From positions 23,589 to 87,588 of the forward strand of contig CAJBYO010000030.1 in assembly GCA_903959905.1 (NCBI GenBank): DNA of 64,000 bases. The letters run 5' to 3'. The translations under genes and the position numbers were made by a program. The notes beneath the pieces are model-generated. The model saw only the letters and a list, made by a program, of their open reading frames with translations. It was not told the origin of the DNA and made no database searches. The stretch comes from an uncultured Bacteroidales bacterium. Lineage in GTDB: Bacteria > Bacteroidota > Bacteroidia > Bacteroidales > FEN-979. Positions 53,492-62,778 of the stretch are shown here, piece after piece; position 1 is the first letter of the stretch; the number at the start of each line of letters is the position of its first letter.

Positions 53492-54351
53492 GCAATACGC
53501 TTGTTACCGGTTCTGCCGGCTTTATCGGGAGTGTACTGGTGAAGCAGTTGCGTGAGGCTGGTCATGCGGTCATTGAAATTGACCAGCCCCAGGGCGATAT
53601 AAGCCTTCAGGAAACCCTTCATCCTTACCTGGATAAGAAAATCGACCACATTTTCCACCTTGCCGGAAAGACCTTTGTCCCGGAGAGCTGGCAGCATCCG
53701 TATGGTTTTTACCAGGTAAATGTGCTCGGAACGGTTAATATACTTGAACTTTGCCGGAAAACAGGGGCTCGGCTCACGTATGTAAGTTCCTATCTTTACG
53801 GTGAGCCTGATTACCTTCCTGTTGATGAAAATCACCCATTGAAATCGTACAATCCTTACAGCAACACCAAGATGATGGCTGAATCTGCCTGCAGGTTCTA
53901 TTCGGATAATTTCCAGGTCCCTTCCGTCATTCTCAGGCCTTTCAACGCCTATGGGCCCGGACAGCCGGACAAGTTCCTGATCGGGGAGATCATATCAAAA
54001 GTAATGGACAGTACTGTTGATACTGTTGAAGTGATGGACCTGCAGCCAAAGCGTGATTATGTTTATGTTGACGACCTCGTGCGTGCCCTGGTAAGGTCGA
54101 TGGATGCGAAGCAGGGGGTGTACAATATCGGCAGCGGATACTCCAAAAGTGTGGAGGAGATTATACTTCTTGTCATGAAATCAGCAGGAATCAGGAAAGA
54201 TTACCGGTCAAAGGGTGTCAGCCGGCCAAATGAAATTTATGACCTGTTTGCTGATATACGCAAAGCTGAAACAGGGTTGGGATGGAAACCGGAAGTTTCA
54301 TTTGAAGAGGGCATCATACGCTGCATCCGGGAATATTCCTTTAACCGTTAA
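53488..54351 (+). CDS. NAD-dependent sugar epimerase/dehydratase (extended SDR)
   Basis: The protein has 287 residues with a GTG start overlapping the upstream stop by four bases. The NAD motif is TGSAGFIGSVLVKQL. YVSSYLYGEPD and NPYSNTKMMAES (Tyr and Lys of YxxxK) form the active site; LRPFNAYGPGQPD and KRDYVYVDDLV are typical of GDP-mannose 4,6-dehydratase/RmlB/GalE-like enzymes. It probably alters the sugar activated by the upstream nucleotidyltransferase. Specificity cannot be read from sequence alone. Confidence 0.87.
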   Translation: MSNTLVTGSAGFIGSVLVKQLREAGHAVIEIDQPQGDISLQETLHPYLDKKIDHIFHLAGKTFVPESWQHPYGFYQVNVLGTVNILELCRKTGARLTYVSSYLYGEPDYLPVDENHPLKSYNPYSNTKMMAESACRFYSDNFQVPSVILRPFNAYGPGQPDKFLIGEIISKVMDSTVDTVEVMDLQPKRDYVYVDDLVRALVRSMDAKQGVYNIGSGYSKSVEEIILLVMKSAGIRKDYRSKGVSRPNEIYDLFADIRKAETGLGWKPEVSFEEGIIRCIREYSFNR

Positions 54352-54363
54352 GTGTTAAGGTGT

Positions 54364-55431
54364 ATGAAAAAAATCCTGTATGTAAAGCATGCCAATTCCT
54401 CGTTTGTAAGGTCTGACCAGCAGATACTCGAGAAACAATACCGGGTGGTGCCGTACCTTATCCATCCTGAAAAAACAGGATTCCATTTTATCCGGGGAAT
54501 GATCGGGCTGGCCTGGTTCCTTGTCATGAATGCACGCGGGAGCTCTGCCATGGTATCGTGGTTTGGCGATTATCATACAGCACTGATGGTCCTCGCAGGG
54601 CGGATCATGCGCATAAAAGTGGTCATTTTTGCCGGCGGGCAGGAAGCCATCAGTTACCCGGAACTCGGGAAAGGGGTATACCTGAAAAAATGGAGGGGAA
54701 AGATTGTCAGATATGCCCTCCGCAATGCTTCCCTCATTATTCCCAATCATGAATCGCTCATCCTGCATGACAACCGTTACTATAAGCCGGAAGGAAAGCC
54801 CGACGGCATAAGCCATTATAACCCCGGAATAACGACCCCGATGGTGGTTGTCCCCAATGGGATAGATACCGGTAAATATTACCGTGACCCGTCAATTGAG
54901 AAGAATCCGCATACGGTGCTTACTGTGGGAACCATGAGCACTGCATCAGACTTTATTAACAAAGGTTTTGACCTTTTTACGGAGCTTGCGCGACGAAATC
55001 CGGGCTTGCGGTTTACGCTGATCGGGATTAAAAAGCAGTTTATGCCCTGGATTGAGGAAAATTATCAGATCACCTCGGTTGCCAACCTTAAGATCATCTT
55101 TTCGTTTTGCCCGGATGAAATACTGTTTTATGAGTACAACCGGGCAAAAGTATTCGTGCAGGCTTCCATCACGGAAGGGATGCCGAACACCCTGAATGAG
55201 GCTATGCTGTGCGGATGTATCCCTGTGGGGTCGGATGTGAACGGAATCCCTGATGCCATTGGTGACACCGGCATCATCGTTCGCCGGCGGGATGCCGGTG
55301 AACTTGACGGGGCTGTGCACCTGGCAATGCAACTGGAAAGCGGAACAAGGGCCAGTGAACGTGTAATTGCAAACTATTCGTTCCTCCTGAGGGAAGAGCG
55401 GCTGCTCCATGTTTTTAACCAATACATCTGA
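54364..55431 (+). CDS. Family 4 glycosyltransferase
   Basis: The protein has 355 residues. The ATG at 54364 follows a TTAAGG ribosome-binding-like stretch and matches the conserved start KKILYVKHANSSF. A GTG at 54352 would add only four residues. The GT-B fold signature is TEGMPNTLNEAMLCGCIP, with the two Glu of the EX7E donor motif. VVPNGIDTGKYY and GTMSTASDFINKGFDLF are further GT4 features. It is 12 bases downstream of the epimerase. It probably adds a sugar to a lipid-linked glycan. Confidence 0.88.
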   Translation: MKKILYVKHANSSFVRSDQQILEKQYRVVPYLIHPEKTGFHFIRGMIGLAWFLVMNARGSSAMVSWFGDYHTALMVLAGRIMRIKVVIFAGGQEAISYPELGKGVYLKKWRGKIVRYALRNASLIIPNHESLILHDNRYYKPEGKPDGISHYNPGITTPMVVVPNGIDTGKYYRDPSIEKNPHTVLTVGTMSTASDFINKGFDLFTELARRNPGLRFTLIGIKKQFMPWIEENYQITSVANLKIIFSFCPDEILFYEYNRAKVFVQASITEGMPNTLNEAMLCGCIPVGSDVNGIPDAIGDTGIIVRRRDAGELDGAVHLAMQLESGTRASERVIANYSFLLREERLLHVFNQYI

Positions 55432-55450
55432 TGATAAATATCCGGAAACC

Positions 55451-56902
55451 ATGATCTCCCGCAGTTTTTTCAAGTCTTCCATCATCTACTCAGTTGTGGG
55501 GGCACTGCCATATGCATCCGGTTTCCTGCTGCTGCCCTGGTTCACTGCATACCTTACACCGCAGCAGTTCGGTGTAAATGCCATGTACATTGCCCTGATG
55601 TACCTGATCCAGATCATCTCGTCGTATGGAATGGATATGTCGGCCGGAGTTTTGTATTTTGACTATAAAGACGACAAGCAGAAAGTGCGGGAATTTCTTG
55701 GCACTGTTTTCCTCGGCATTGCCTTGCTTGGAGCCTTTACATTCGTTGTTTTCTCGCTTGGCGGGCTCCGGCTTTTTAATTTTGTTTTTCAGAGTGCCGA
55801 TTTTATTGAGTTGTTCCCTTTCGGGCTCTTCACGATCATTTCAGGAGTGTTCAACAGCGTTTTTAAAACCTATTCAAGCCTGCTGATCAACCAGCAGCGG
55901 CCAGTCAGGTTTTTCTGGCTGAACATTTCCAATTTTGTACTGACCATCGTGGGCTCCCTGGTCATTTTATACCTGTTCCCCTATACCCTCTACGGGCCCA
56001 TCCTGGGAAGGCTGATTCCGGCTGTTGTTGTGGCCTCGGCATCGCTCACCATGGTTGGGCGCGAATACGGCCTGGCGTGGAACCAGGCCTATGTGAAAAA
56101 GATACTGTCATACAGTTCACCGCTGATTTTATACGCCTTGCTTACCTGGGTGGTATCTTACGTTGACCGTTTTCTGATTGCCAGCCTGATGGGCGACACA
56201 ACATACGTTGGCATTTATGACATTGCGGTAAAGATGGTAATCGGCCTTGACCTGGTCATGACCGGGCTGGTGAACACGATCAATCCGAAAATATACAACA
56301 TCTGGAAGGATAAAAACCTGAGGGAGAGTACAACTGAGATAAACCGTTACTACAACGGTATCACAGCGCTTTTCCTGCTTGTGATACCCTTGTTTGTCAT
56401 TATCATGCCGTTACTGATACCGATTTTTATCAAGAAGGTAATCTATTACCAGGCCTTTGCGCTGCTGGCTATCCTTGCCTCCGGTTATGCAACCCGGGTC
56501 TGGTTCTACATGTTCCTCGCCCCGCTGATGTTTTTTAAAAGAACATCGGCACTCCCTCGTGTTTTTATTATCAGCGCCATATTCAACGTAGTTGCCGGCA
56601 TTGTCATGATCCATTTTTTCGGTATCATCGGGGCCGTCTGGACAAACTTCATGGTTAAGCCCGTACAGGCTTTGCTGATGTACCTTGAATGCCGGAAGGT
56701 ATATACATTCAATCTCAATGCCTGGAAGATATTTTACACACCGGTGATTTACATCCTGGTCGTGGTCATATCCGAATCACTCACCCCTGCACATATGAAA
56801 CTCAGGGTGGAGATCGGGCAGTTCCTGGTAGCTGTAATTCTTGTATATGTTGCTTACCGTAAGGAGCTTGTGCCTTTTGTCCGGAAATTTATCGGCAGGT
56901 AG
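55451..56902 (+). CDS. Wzx-like oligosaccharide flippase
   Basis: This protein of 483 residues has about 12-14 membrane segments typical of the MATE/MOP polysaccharide transporter superfamily (SSIIYSVVGALPYASGFLL, ISSYGMDMSAGVLYFDYKDD). The ATG at 55451 follows the GT4 stop by 19 bases; an upstream ATG at 55409 overlaps that gene by 23 bases and is less likely. It would flip a lipid-linked repeat unit across the inner membrane. Its cluster lacks a visible Wzy polymerase. Confidence 0.87.
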   Translation: MISRSFFKSSIIYSVVGALPYASGFLLLPWFTAYLTPQQFGVNAMYIALMYLIQIISSYGMDMSAGVLYFDYKDDKQKVREFLGTVFLGIALLGAFTFVVFSLGGLRLFNFVFQSADFIELFPFGLFTIISGVFNSVFKTYSSLLINQQRPVRFFWLNISNFVLTIVGSLVILYLFPYTLYGPILGRLIPAVVVASASLTMVGREYGLAWNQAYVKKILSYSSPLILYALLTWVVSYVDRFLIASLMGDTTYVGIYDIAVKMVIGLDLVMTGLVNTINPKIYNIWKDKNLRESTTEINRYYNGITALFLLVIPLFVIIMPLLIPIFIKKVIYYQAFALLAILASGYATRVWFYMFLAPLMFFKRTSALPRVFIISAIFNVVAGIVMIHFFGIIGAVWTNFMVKPVQALLMYLECRKVYTFNLNAWKIFYTPVIYILVVVISESLTPAHMKLRVEIGQFLVAVILVYVAYRKELVPFVRKFIGR

Positions 56903-56932
56903 ATGCCTTCATTGTCTTCAGGAAAATAATGG

Positions 56933-57889
56933 TTATCCAGCATCATGTGCTATGTACCATGGATCACGGCTTCTGGCGGTCCGTATGCTGGCATTCAGTT
57001 CAAATCCGACCAGGAGGCTGATGGCGTTAATGTAGATCCAGACAAGAACGATCATCAGGGTGCCCAGCGAACCATAGAGGGCATTGTAGCTGGCGAAATG
57101 ATCAACATAGAAATTAAATCCCAGGGTGGTAACGACGATGAGGAACGTAGCGAGCATGGATCCTGCCGAGAAAAAACGGAATGATTTCTGCTTCACCGGG
57201 CCAAGATAATATACCAGGGAGATGGCCGTAAGTAAAAGCCCGAGGATGATCAGCCATCTCAGAACCTGAAGCAGGGAAATAACCATAAAGCCATTCTGAA
57301 TATCATCGGGCAGTATCCATGCCAGCAGTGCAGAGCCAAAAGTCATGAGGCCGATGGCAATGATCAGCAAAAAACTGTTGATCAGCACAATCATGATGGA
57401 AATGAAATACTGCTTCACCCCCGACCTTGTTTCAAGGGTGTGGTAAGTGTTGTTGAATGCTGCGATGAGGCTGTTTACACCATTTGTTGAAAAATAGAGC
57501 GTTAAAACAAGATTGAGGATCAAAAGACTGCTCCTTGGACGGGTAATTATATCGGTAATAGTCTCCCGCACTGATTCGAAGGCACTGCTTGGAAGGAAAT
57601 CTTCGATGATCCCGAGCAGTTGTGGCTGAAAATTGGCAATAGGGATGAACGGGATAATATTGAAGAGAAAGATCAGGAAAGGGAAGATAGCAAGGAAAAC
57701 AGAATAGGATATGGCTGCAGCCCTGGTGGTGATGTACCCCTGTGTAAGCCCTTTAATGAAGAAATCAGCGACAACGAAAAGCGACAGGCCGTCAAAACCT
57801 GGCAGGGTAATCTGCTTGGAGACCTTAATTACCCAGGCAACAGGGAACCAGGCGAGCAGTCTGTCGGAAAGTTGTTGTTTTAACGTCAT
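56933..57889 (-). CDS. YihY/BrkB-family inner-membrane protein
   Basis: The protein has 318 residues and six or so membrane segments, with the conserved N-terminal RAAAISYSVFLAIFPFLIFL and LYFSTNGVNSLIAAFN motifs of the YihY/virulence factor BrkB family. The function of the family is not settled. It converges with the flippase gene (30-bp gap) and lies 10 bases downstream of nadC, which suggests co-transcription. Confidence 0.88.
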   Translation of the reverse strand: MTLKQQLSDRLLAWFPVAWVIKVSKQITLPGFDGLSLFVVADFFIKGLTQGYITTRAAAISYSVFLAIFPFLIFLFNIIPFIPIANFQPQLLGIIEDFLPSSAFESVRETITDIITRPRSSLLILNLVLTLYFSTNGVNSLIAAFNNTYHTLETRSGVKQYFISIMIVLINSFLLIIAIGLMTFGSALLAWILPDDIQNGFMVISLLQVLRWLIILGLLLTAISLVYYLGPVKQKSFRFFSAGSMLATFLIVVTTLGFNFYVDHFASYNALYGSLGTLMIVLVWIYINAISLLVGFELNASIRTARSRDPWYIAHDAG

Positions 57890-57899
57890 GTAACACGTT

Positions 57900-58733
57900 T
57901 TAAACTGCCTTGAGGCTCATGTCAAGGCTTTTTATCTGATGGGTAAGTGCTCCCATGGAAATGAAATCCACCCCTGTTTCGGCATAGGCACGGAGGTTAT
58001 GTTCATTGATCCCTCCGCTTGCTTCCGTTTCAAACCGCCCTTCAATGAGCGTGACAGCCTTTTTCATATTTTCAACTGTGAAATTGTCAAGCATGATCCT
58101 GTCGACCTGTCCGTGATCAAGAACATGTTGCAACTCATCGAAGTTACGCACTTCAACTTCAATTTTCAGGAACTTGCCCGACCTTTTGAGGTAATCATGT
58201 ACTGCGTTTATGGCCTCAGCGATGCCGCCTGCATAGTCAATATGGTTGTCTTTGATCATCACCATATCGTAAAGGCCCATGCGGTGGTTTACACCCCCTC
58301 CGGTTCTGACAGCATATTTTTCAAGTTCGCGCAGCAGCGGCGTTGTTTTTCGCGTATCAAGGATTTTGGTTTTCAGCCCTTCAATTAACTTAACTGCTTT
58401 GCTTGTAGCTGTTGCGATTCCGCTCAGGCGTTGCATGAAATTCAATACCAGCCTTTCTGCAGAAAGGATGGACCCCTTATTGCCGGTAACCGTGAAGGCA
58501 ATATCACCGCTTTTGATTTCGCGGCCATCCTGGATAAGAATGTTGATGCGGGTTGAAGGATCAACAGCCATGAATATTTTTTCTGCAAGGTCAACGCCGC
58601 ATAAAACGCCATTGTCTTTTATGATCAGCCTGGCAGTACCGCTTGAGTATCCCGGCATGGTTGAAAGGGTGGTATGGTCGCCATCGCCGATATCTTCGGC
58701 AAGGGCCTTGACAATAATTTCATCAATGGTCAT
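57900..58733 (-). CDS. nadC: Nicotinate-nucleotide diphosphorylase (carboxylating)
   Basis: The protein has 277 residues, the usual length for QPRTase. It converts quinolinate and PRPP to nicotinate mononucleotide in NAD synthesis. Conserved motifs are ALAEDIGDGDHTT, LNFMQRLSGIAT, LDTRKTTPLLRELEKYA, GGGVNHRMGLYDMVMIKDNH and EVEVRNFDE, with EASGGINEHN near the C-terminus. The family and function are certain. It shares a likely transcript with the YihY gene. Confidence 0.95.
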   Translation of the reverse strand: MTIDEIIVKALAEDIGDGDHTTLSTMPGYSSGTARLIIKDNGVLCGVDLAEKIFMAVDPSTRINILIQDGREIKSGDIAFTVTGNKGSILSAERLVLNFMQRLSGIATATSKAVKLIEGLKTKILDTRKTTPLLRELEKYAVRTGGGVNHRMGLYDMVMIKDNHIDYAGGIAEAINAVHDYLKRSGKFLKIEVEVRNFDELQHVLDHGQVDRIMLDNFTVENMKKAVTLIEGRFETEASGGINEHNLRAYAETGVDFISMGALTHQIKSLDMSLKAV

Positions 58734-58837
58734 TCGGTTGTTGTTAAAAGTGAAAGAAACGATGGCATATGATTAATATGTTACCGGCATAAGTTCTTTT
58801 CAATCAGTGATATGAGTATGTAGTTCCTGGGATGTGA

Positions 58838-59245
58838 CTAATTTTCCTGGACCTGTAGTTGCTGGATCAGGTTCTGGCCATTCACGGCTTTGATGATGAA
58901 ATACACACGATAAACTTTTTTCCCTGATTCAAGGCTGCCTATAGCATACTGTGAGCCATCGGGCGATGCTCCCTGGCGTGTAATCTTAAAACTCTTAACG
59001 GGATTCTGGGAGAAAAAATCTTTCAGGATCTGGCCTGCCTGCGTTTTGCTGTATGTGTCATCGTACCCTGGCAATGTCAGGTCAACCATGGAGTTGAAAT
59101 ATTTGGTGACCTCGGTGGCATTTCCTGCCTGGATGGCGGTTGATACCTGGGTAATTGTTTCATCGGCAGCACTGTAACTCATGAATCCCATGAATAAAAT
59201 TGCCGGGAGTATTAGTGTAAACAACTTAAAAGTCCTCATTTTCAT
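58838..59245 (-). CDS. Secreted DUF4783-like protein
   Basis: The protein has 135 residues, starting at ATG 59245 with AGGAAA upstream. The signal peptide is MKMRTFKLFTLILPAILFMG. The mature part (VSTAIQAGNATEVTKYFNS, KTQAGQILKDFF, SPDGSQYAIGSL) has the NTF2-like cystatin pattern of the DUF4783 family of Bacteroidetes. A longer open frame to 59671 overlaps rlmH antisense and is rejected. Its function is unknown. It is divergent from rlmH and precedes nadC on the same strand, a frequent order in this phylum as I recall it. Confidence 0.82.
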   Translation of the reverse strand: MKMRTFKLFTLILPAILFMGFMSYSAADETITQVSTAIQAGNATEVTKYFNSMVDLTLPGYDDTYSKTQAGQILKDFFSQNPVKSFKITRQGASPDGSQYAIGSLESGKKVYRVYFIIKAVNGQNLIQQLQVQEN

Positions 59246-59262
59246 TGTCGTTTCCTTTCTGA

Positions 59263-59270
59263 CAAACATA
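59263..59270 (-). promoter_or_regulatory. -7 promoter element for the DUF4783-like gene
   Basis: TATGTTTG on the minus strand fits TAnnTTTG and lies 17 bp upstream of the start codon at 59245. The leader would be short. Confidence 0.4.
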
Positions 59271-59309
59271 CAAAAGTTTCGCCGAATTTTGCAACTTTGC
59301 ATCAGAATT

Positions 59310-59783
59310 ATGAAAATCAGGTTGCTGCTCATCGGAAAAACAGAGGAAGAATTTCTTAAAACAGGCATACAGGAATATGTAATGCGTGTCAGAAGGTATG
59401 TAACCTTTGATATTGTTGAAATTCCTGCCCTCAAAAATGCAGCGAATCTTTCAGCCGCTGAACAGAATGCACGGGAATCTGCATTGCTCATCAAACAATT
59501 TTCGCCGGGCGACGTTATTGTTTTGCTTGATGAACATGGGAAGGAGATGCGGTCAACTGAATTTGCCGCTTTCCTGAACCGGCAGTTCCTGACAAGCAGT
59601 AAGAACCTGGTATTTGTGGTAGGAGGGCCGTACGGATTTGATCCCTCTGTCAGAAAACTGGCATCATCCATGCTGTCGCTGTCACAGATGACCTTTTCCC
59701 ATCAGATGATCAGGCTTTTTTTTACGGAACAGTTATACAGGGCCCTTACCATTATCCGGGGCGAATCATATCATCATGAATAA
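59310..59783 (+). CDS. rlmH: 23S rRNA (pseudouridine1915-N3)-methyltransferase
   Basis: The protein has 157 residues, the standard RlmH length, starting MKIRLLLIGKTEE at ATG 59310. VVGGPYGFDPSV is the SPOUT-family SAM-binding knot, and SQMTFSHQMIRLFFTEQLYR is the C-terminal signature. It methylates pseudouridine 1915 in helix 69 of 23S rRNA on the assembled ribosome. A longer in-frame start at 59181 would run through the divergent gene and is rejected. Identification is certain. Confidence 0.96.
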   Translation: MKIRLLLIGKTEEEFLKTGIQEYVMRVRRYVTFDIVEIPALKNAANLSAAEQNARESALLIKQFSPGDVIVLLDEHGKEMRSTEFAAFLNRQFLTSSKNLVFVVGGPYGFDPSVRKLASSMLSLSQMTFSHQMIRLFFTEQLYRALTIIRGESYHHE

Positions 59784-59874
59784 CCCGGGAACTGAGAATT
59801 TGCTTTAACAAATTTTTAACGAAATGGTTAACAAATATTAACAACATCAGTCTCAATGTGAGTTTTTCATTTTA

Positions 59875-59882
59875 TAAATTTG
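59875..59882 (+). promoter_or_regulatory. -7 promoter element for the moxR operon
   Basis: TAAATTTG fits TAnnTTTG, 22 bp upstream of the moxR start codon. No clear -33 TTTG is seen; TGTG lies in the expected area. Confidence 0.45.
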
Positions 59883-59904
59883 CAACTCCAAAAAAACTAC
59901 AGAC

Positions 59905-60897
59905 ATGGTTGAAACCGACATCAAAGAATTGAACGAACGGATCCAGAAAGAGAGCGCGTTTGTTGACATGGTGACGATGGAAATGCACAAGGTGATCATT
60001 GGCCAGAAATCAATGATTGAACGACTGATGATCGGGTTGCTGGCCGACGGCCATATCCTGCTTGAAGGTGTTCCCGGCCTGGCAAAAACCCTGGCAATAA
60101 AGTCGCTTGCAAACTGTATTGAAGCAAAATTCAGCAGGATCCAGTTTACACCCGATCTGTTGCCCGCCGACTTGTTAGGCACGCTCATTTACAGTCAGAA
60201 GAATGAAGAATTCAAAGTGCGCAAGGGTCCTATTTTTGCCAATTTCATCCTCGCAGATGAAATAAACAGGAGCCCGGCAAAGGTTCAGAGCGCGTTGCTG
60301 GAAGCGATGCAGGAGCGGCAGGTGACCATCGGTGATGAAACCTTCAAACTTCCTGAGCCTTTCCTCGTGCTGGCAACAGAAAACCCGATTGAGCAGGAGG
60401 GAACCTACCCGCTCCCGGAAGCACAGGTTGACCGTTTTATGCTGAAGGTGGTGATCGGCTATCCGGATAAAAAGGAAGAGAAACTCATCATCCGCCAGAA
60501 CATTTCCAACGAATCTGTCAAAACCTCGCCGATAATTTCAACGGCCGACATTCAGCGTGCCCGTGCCATCACCCGCGAGGTTTACCTGGACGAGAAAATT
60601 GAAAACTACATTACGGATATCGTTTTCGCCAGCCGTTTCCCGGCCGAATATAAACTGAAAAAGTTTGAAGGGCTGATCAGCTATGGCGGATCACCGCGTG
60701 CAAGTATTTACCTTGCCCTTGCTGCAAAAGCATACGCTTTCATCAAGCGCCGCGGCTATGTCATTCCTGAGGACATCCGTGCAGTCGCCTTTGATGTGCT
60801 CCGTCACCGCATAGGCCTTACGTACGAAGCCGAAGCTGAAAACATTACCTCAGAGGATATCATCAGCGAAATTCTCAACACAGTAGAAGTTCCCTAG
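59905..60897 (+). CDS. MoxR-family AAA+ ATPase
   Basis: The protein has 330 residues. Walker A is GVPGLAKT, Walker B ILADEINR, then ENPIEQEGTYPLPEAQ and the lid domain. This is the MoxR subfamily, chaperone-like ATPases that act with VWA-domain partners. It leads an operon with DUF58, BatD-like and BatA genes, the usual Bacteroidetes aerotolerance (Bat) order. The likely role is envelope stress or maturation of a partner protein. Its client is unknown. Confidence 0.92.
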   Translation: MVETDIKELNERIQKESAFVDMVTMEMHKVIIGQKSMIERLMIGLLADGHILLEGVPGLAKTLAIKSLANCIEAKFSRIQFTPDLLPADLLGTLIYSQKNEEFKVRKGPIFANFILADEINRSPAKVQSALLEAMQERQVTIGDETFKLPEPFLVLATENPIEQEGTYPLPEAQVDRFMLKVVIGYPDKKEEKLIIRQNISNESVKTSPIISTADIQRARAITREVYLDEKIENYITDIVFASRFPAEYKLKKFEGLISYGGSPRASIYLALAAKAYAFIKRRGYVIPEDIRAVAFDVLRHRIGLTYEAEAENITSEDIISEILNTVEVP

Positions 60898-60909
60898 TAT
60901 GCCGCTGTT

Positions 60910-60941
60910 TTCGCCAATTTACCATTTTACCATTTCGCCAT
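60910..60941. repeat. octamer tandem repeat (TTTACCAT/TTCGCCAT)
   Basis: Four degenerate octamers (TTCGCCAA, TTTACCAT twice, TTCGCCAT) fill the 52-bp gap between the moxR and DUF58 genes. They resemble the arrays at 2067 and 16149. Confidence 0.75.
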
Positions 60942-60949
60942 TTTAAATT

Positions 60950-61825
60950 ATGGAATCCGCTGAACTTTTCAAAAAGGTTCGTAAAATTGAGATCAAGACC
61001 CGGGGTTTGAGCAATCAGATCTTTTCGGGCCAGTATCATTCCGTATTTAAAGGCCGTGGAATGGCGTTTTCCGAAGTGCGTGAATACCAGCCCGGCGATG
61101 ACATCCGGAATATAGACTGGAATGTTACAGCCCGTTTTAACCATCCCTATATCAAAATCTTTGATGAAGAACGGGAACTCACGGTCATGCTGCTTATTGA
61201 CGTGAGCGCTTCCAACCAGTACGGAACCAAAAAGGCATTCAAACAGGAGGTCATTACTGAAATCGCAGCAGTTCTTGCATTCAGTGCCATTCAAAACAAC
61301 GATAAAGTGGGCGTGATCTTCTTCAGCAAAACGATTGAAAAGTTCATCCCTCCTAAAAAGGGAACTTCGCACATTCTGCGCATCATCCGTGAGCTGATTG
61401 AATTTAAGCCGCAACAGCAGGAAACCAATTTAACAGAACCCCTGCGATATCTGACCAATGCGATTAAAAAGCGCTGTACGGCATTTTTGCTCAGCGATTT
61501 CCTCGACAGGGGATTTGAAGATGCCATAAAAATTGCCAATAAAAAGCATGACCTGATCGCGGTTCGGATTTTTGATGAGCGCGAACTGGAATTGCCCGAC
61601 GTGGGCCTTATTCTCGGAAGGGACTCTGAAACCGGCAAGCAGACCTGGATCGATTCATCAGACCGCCGTGTACGGCGACAGTACAACAACTGGTACAAAG
61701 CCCACAATGACTACATTGCAGAGACATTTTTGAAAAGCGGCGTTGATGCTGTAAAGATTGCCACCGACCAGGATTATATCAAGCCGCTGCTTGGATTGTT
61801 CCGGAAGCGGGGCGCAAGAAAATAA
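60950..61825 (+). CDS. DUF58 domain protein
   Basis: The protein has 291 residues. The DUF58 core is GRGMAFSEVREYQPGDDIRN and NIDWNVTARFNHPYIKIF. A VWA-like segment with MLLIDVSAS carries a partial MIDAS motif. No membrane segment is seen, so this is the cytoplasmic form. It works with MoxR and Bat proteins by context. The gene lies 52 bp after moxR. Confidence 0.92.
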   Translation: MESAELFKKVRKIEIKTRGLSNQIFSGQYHSVFKGRGMAFSEVREYQPGDDIRNIDWNVTARFNHPYIKIFDEERELTVMLLIDVSASNQYGTKKAFKQEVITEIAAVLAFSAIQNNDKVGVIFFSKTIEKFIPPKKGTSHILRIIRELIEFKPQQQETNLTEPLRYLTNAIKKRCTAFLLSDFLDRGFEDAIKIANKKHDLIAVRIFDERELELPDVGLILGRDSETGKQTWIDSSDRRVRRQYNNWYKAHNDYIAETFLKSGVDAVKIATDQDYIKPLLGLFRKRGARK

Positions 61826-61836
61826 TTGAAGAAGGA

Positions 61837-62778
61837 ATGAGAACAGTAAGGTCAATCGGGTTATTTCTTTTCATGCTCACGGTCATCTGCGGCCATGCGC
61901 AGGAAGTTTCCGTATCAGCCAAACTTGACACCAATGCCATGCTGATCGGCGACCATGTGGGATTAACACTGAAGTTTACCGGGCCGGCAAAATCACAGGT
62001 ACTCTGGCCTTTTATTCCTGATACGATCCTCGGGTCAATCACCGTGATAGGCAGGGGCAAAATAGACACCTCATTTACAGCAGACAAACAAACGGTTTCC
62101 TACACCCAGCAACTCAATATCACAAGTTACGATTCAGGATTTTATACCATTCCGGGGATACCTTTTAAATACCGGGTGCTGCCCGACACAACCCGTTTGT
62201 TTGCCAGTACAAATATGACCCTGCTTGCGGTTCACACGGTGAAAGTGGACACAACCCAGGCGATCAAGCCCATCATCGGACCGCTTAAAGTGCCGATTTC
62301 TTTCCGTGAAATGCTCCCCTGGATCCTGGGCGGCCTTGTTGTCGTACTCATCATCCTGGCTGTGTTATGGTACCTGAACAAACGACGCAAACAACAACCT
62401 GTTTTCCGCCTGAAACCGGTTGTTGTCCAGTTACCCCACGAACTGGCCATGCAGGAAATTGAAAAACTGCGCCAGAAAAAATTATGGCAGGCTGGCAGGG
62501 TCAAGGAATATCATTCCGAACTCACGGAGATCCTCAGGCGCTATATCGAAGGTCGGTTCAGTGTACCTGCACTGGAGCAAACAAGTGCTGAAATAACATA
62601 CAGCCTTGTCAATAATCCTTCCTGCCCGCAGCATGAACTTGACAGGCTGAGTAATCTGCTGATCATGGCCGACATGGTGAAATTCGCCAAATCACAGCCA
62701 CTGGCTGCTGAAAATGAAAAATGCCTGAGCGAGGGCATTGAGTTTGTTAACCAAACAATGGAGAGAAAAAATGCTTAA
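61837..62778 (+). CDS. BatD-like membrane-anchored protein
   Basis: The protein has 313 residues with a signal peptide (SIGLFLFMLTVICGHAQ). An Ig-like/BatD-like periplasmic domain (VSVSAKLDTNAMLIGDHVGL) is followed by a membrane segment (MLPWILGGLVVVLIILAVLW). A cytoplasmic tail of about 110 residues ends the protein (LTEILRRYIEGRFSVPALEQ). It starts after GAAGAAGG, a good ribosome-binding site. It sits between DUF58 and BatA, with eight bases of overlap with the latter. It is shorter than full BatD proteins (about 550-600 aa), closer to the small BatD/DUF4381-like form. Confidence 0.8.
   Translation: MRTVRSIGLFLFMLTVICGHAQEVSVSAKLDTNAMLIGDHVGLTLKFTGPAKSQVLWPFIPDTILGSITVIGRGKIDTSFTADKQTVSYTQQLNITSYDSGFYTIPGIPFKYRVLPDTTRLFASTNMTLLAVHTVKVDTTQAIKPIIGPLKVPISFREMLPWILGGLVVVLIILAVLWYLNKRRKQQPVFRLKPVVVQLPHELAMQEIEKLRQKKLWQAGRVKEYHSELTEILRRYIEGRFSVPALEQTSAEITYSLVNNPSCPQHELDRLSNLLIMADMVKFAKSQPLAAENEKCLSEGIEFVNQTMERKNA

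Noticed and set aside
13684..56902. Recently acquired genomic island
   Set aside because: There is no integrase, transposase, tRNA-linked attachment site or flanking direct repeat in the window; the tmRNA at 48084 has no adjacent integrase.
58838..59671. 277-aa version of the DUF4783-like gene
   Set aside because: The first 142 codons run antisense through rlmH and have no family features; the signal peptide begins at the ATG at 59245.
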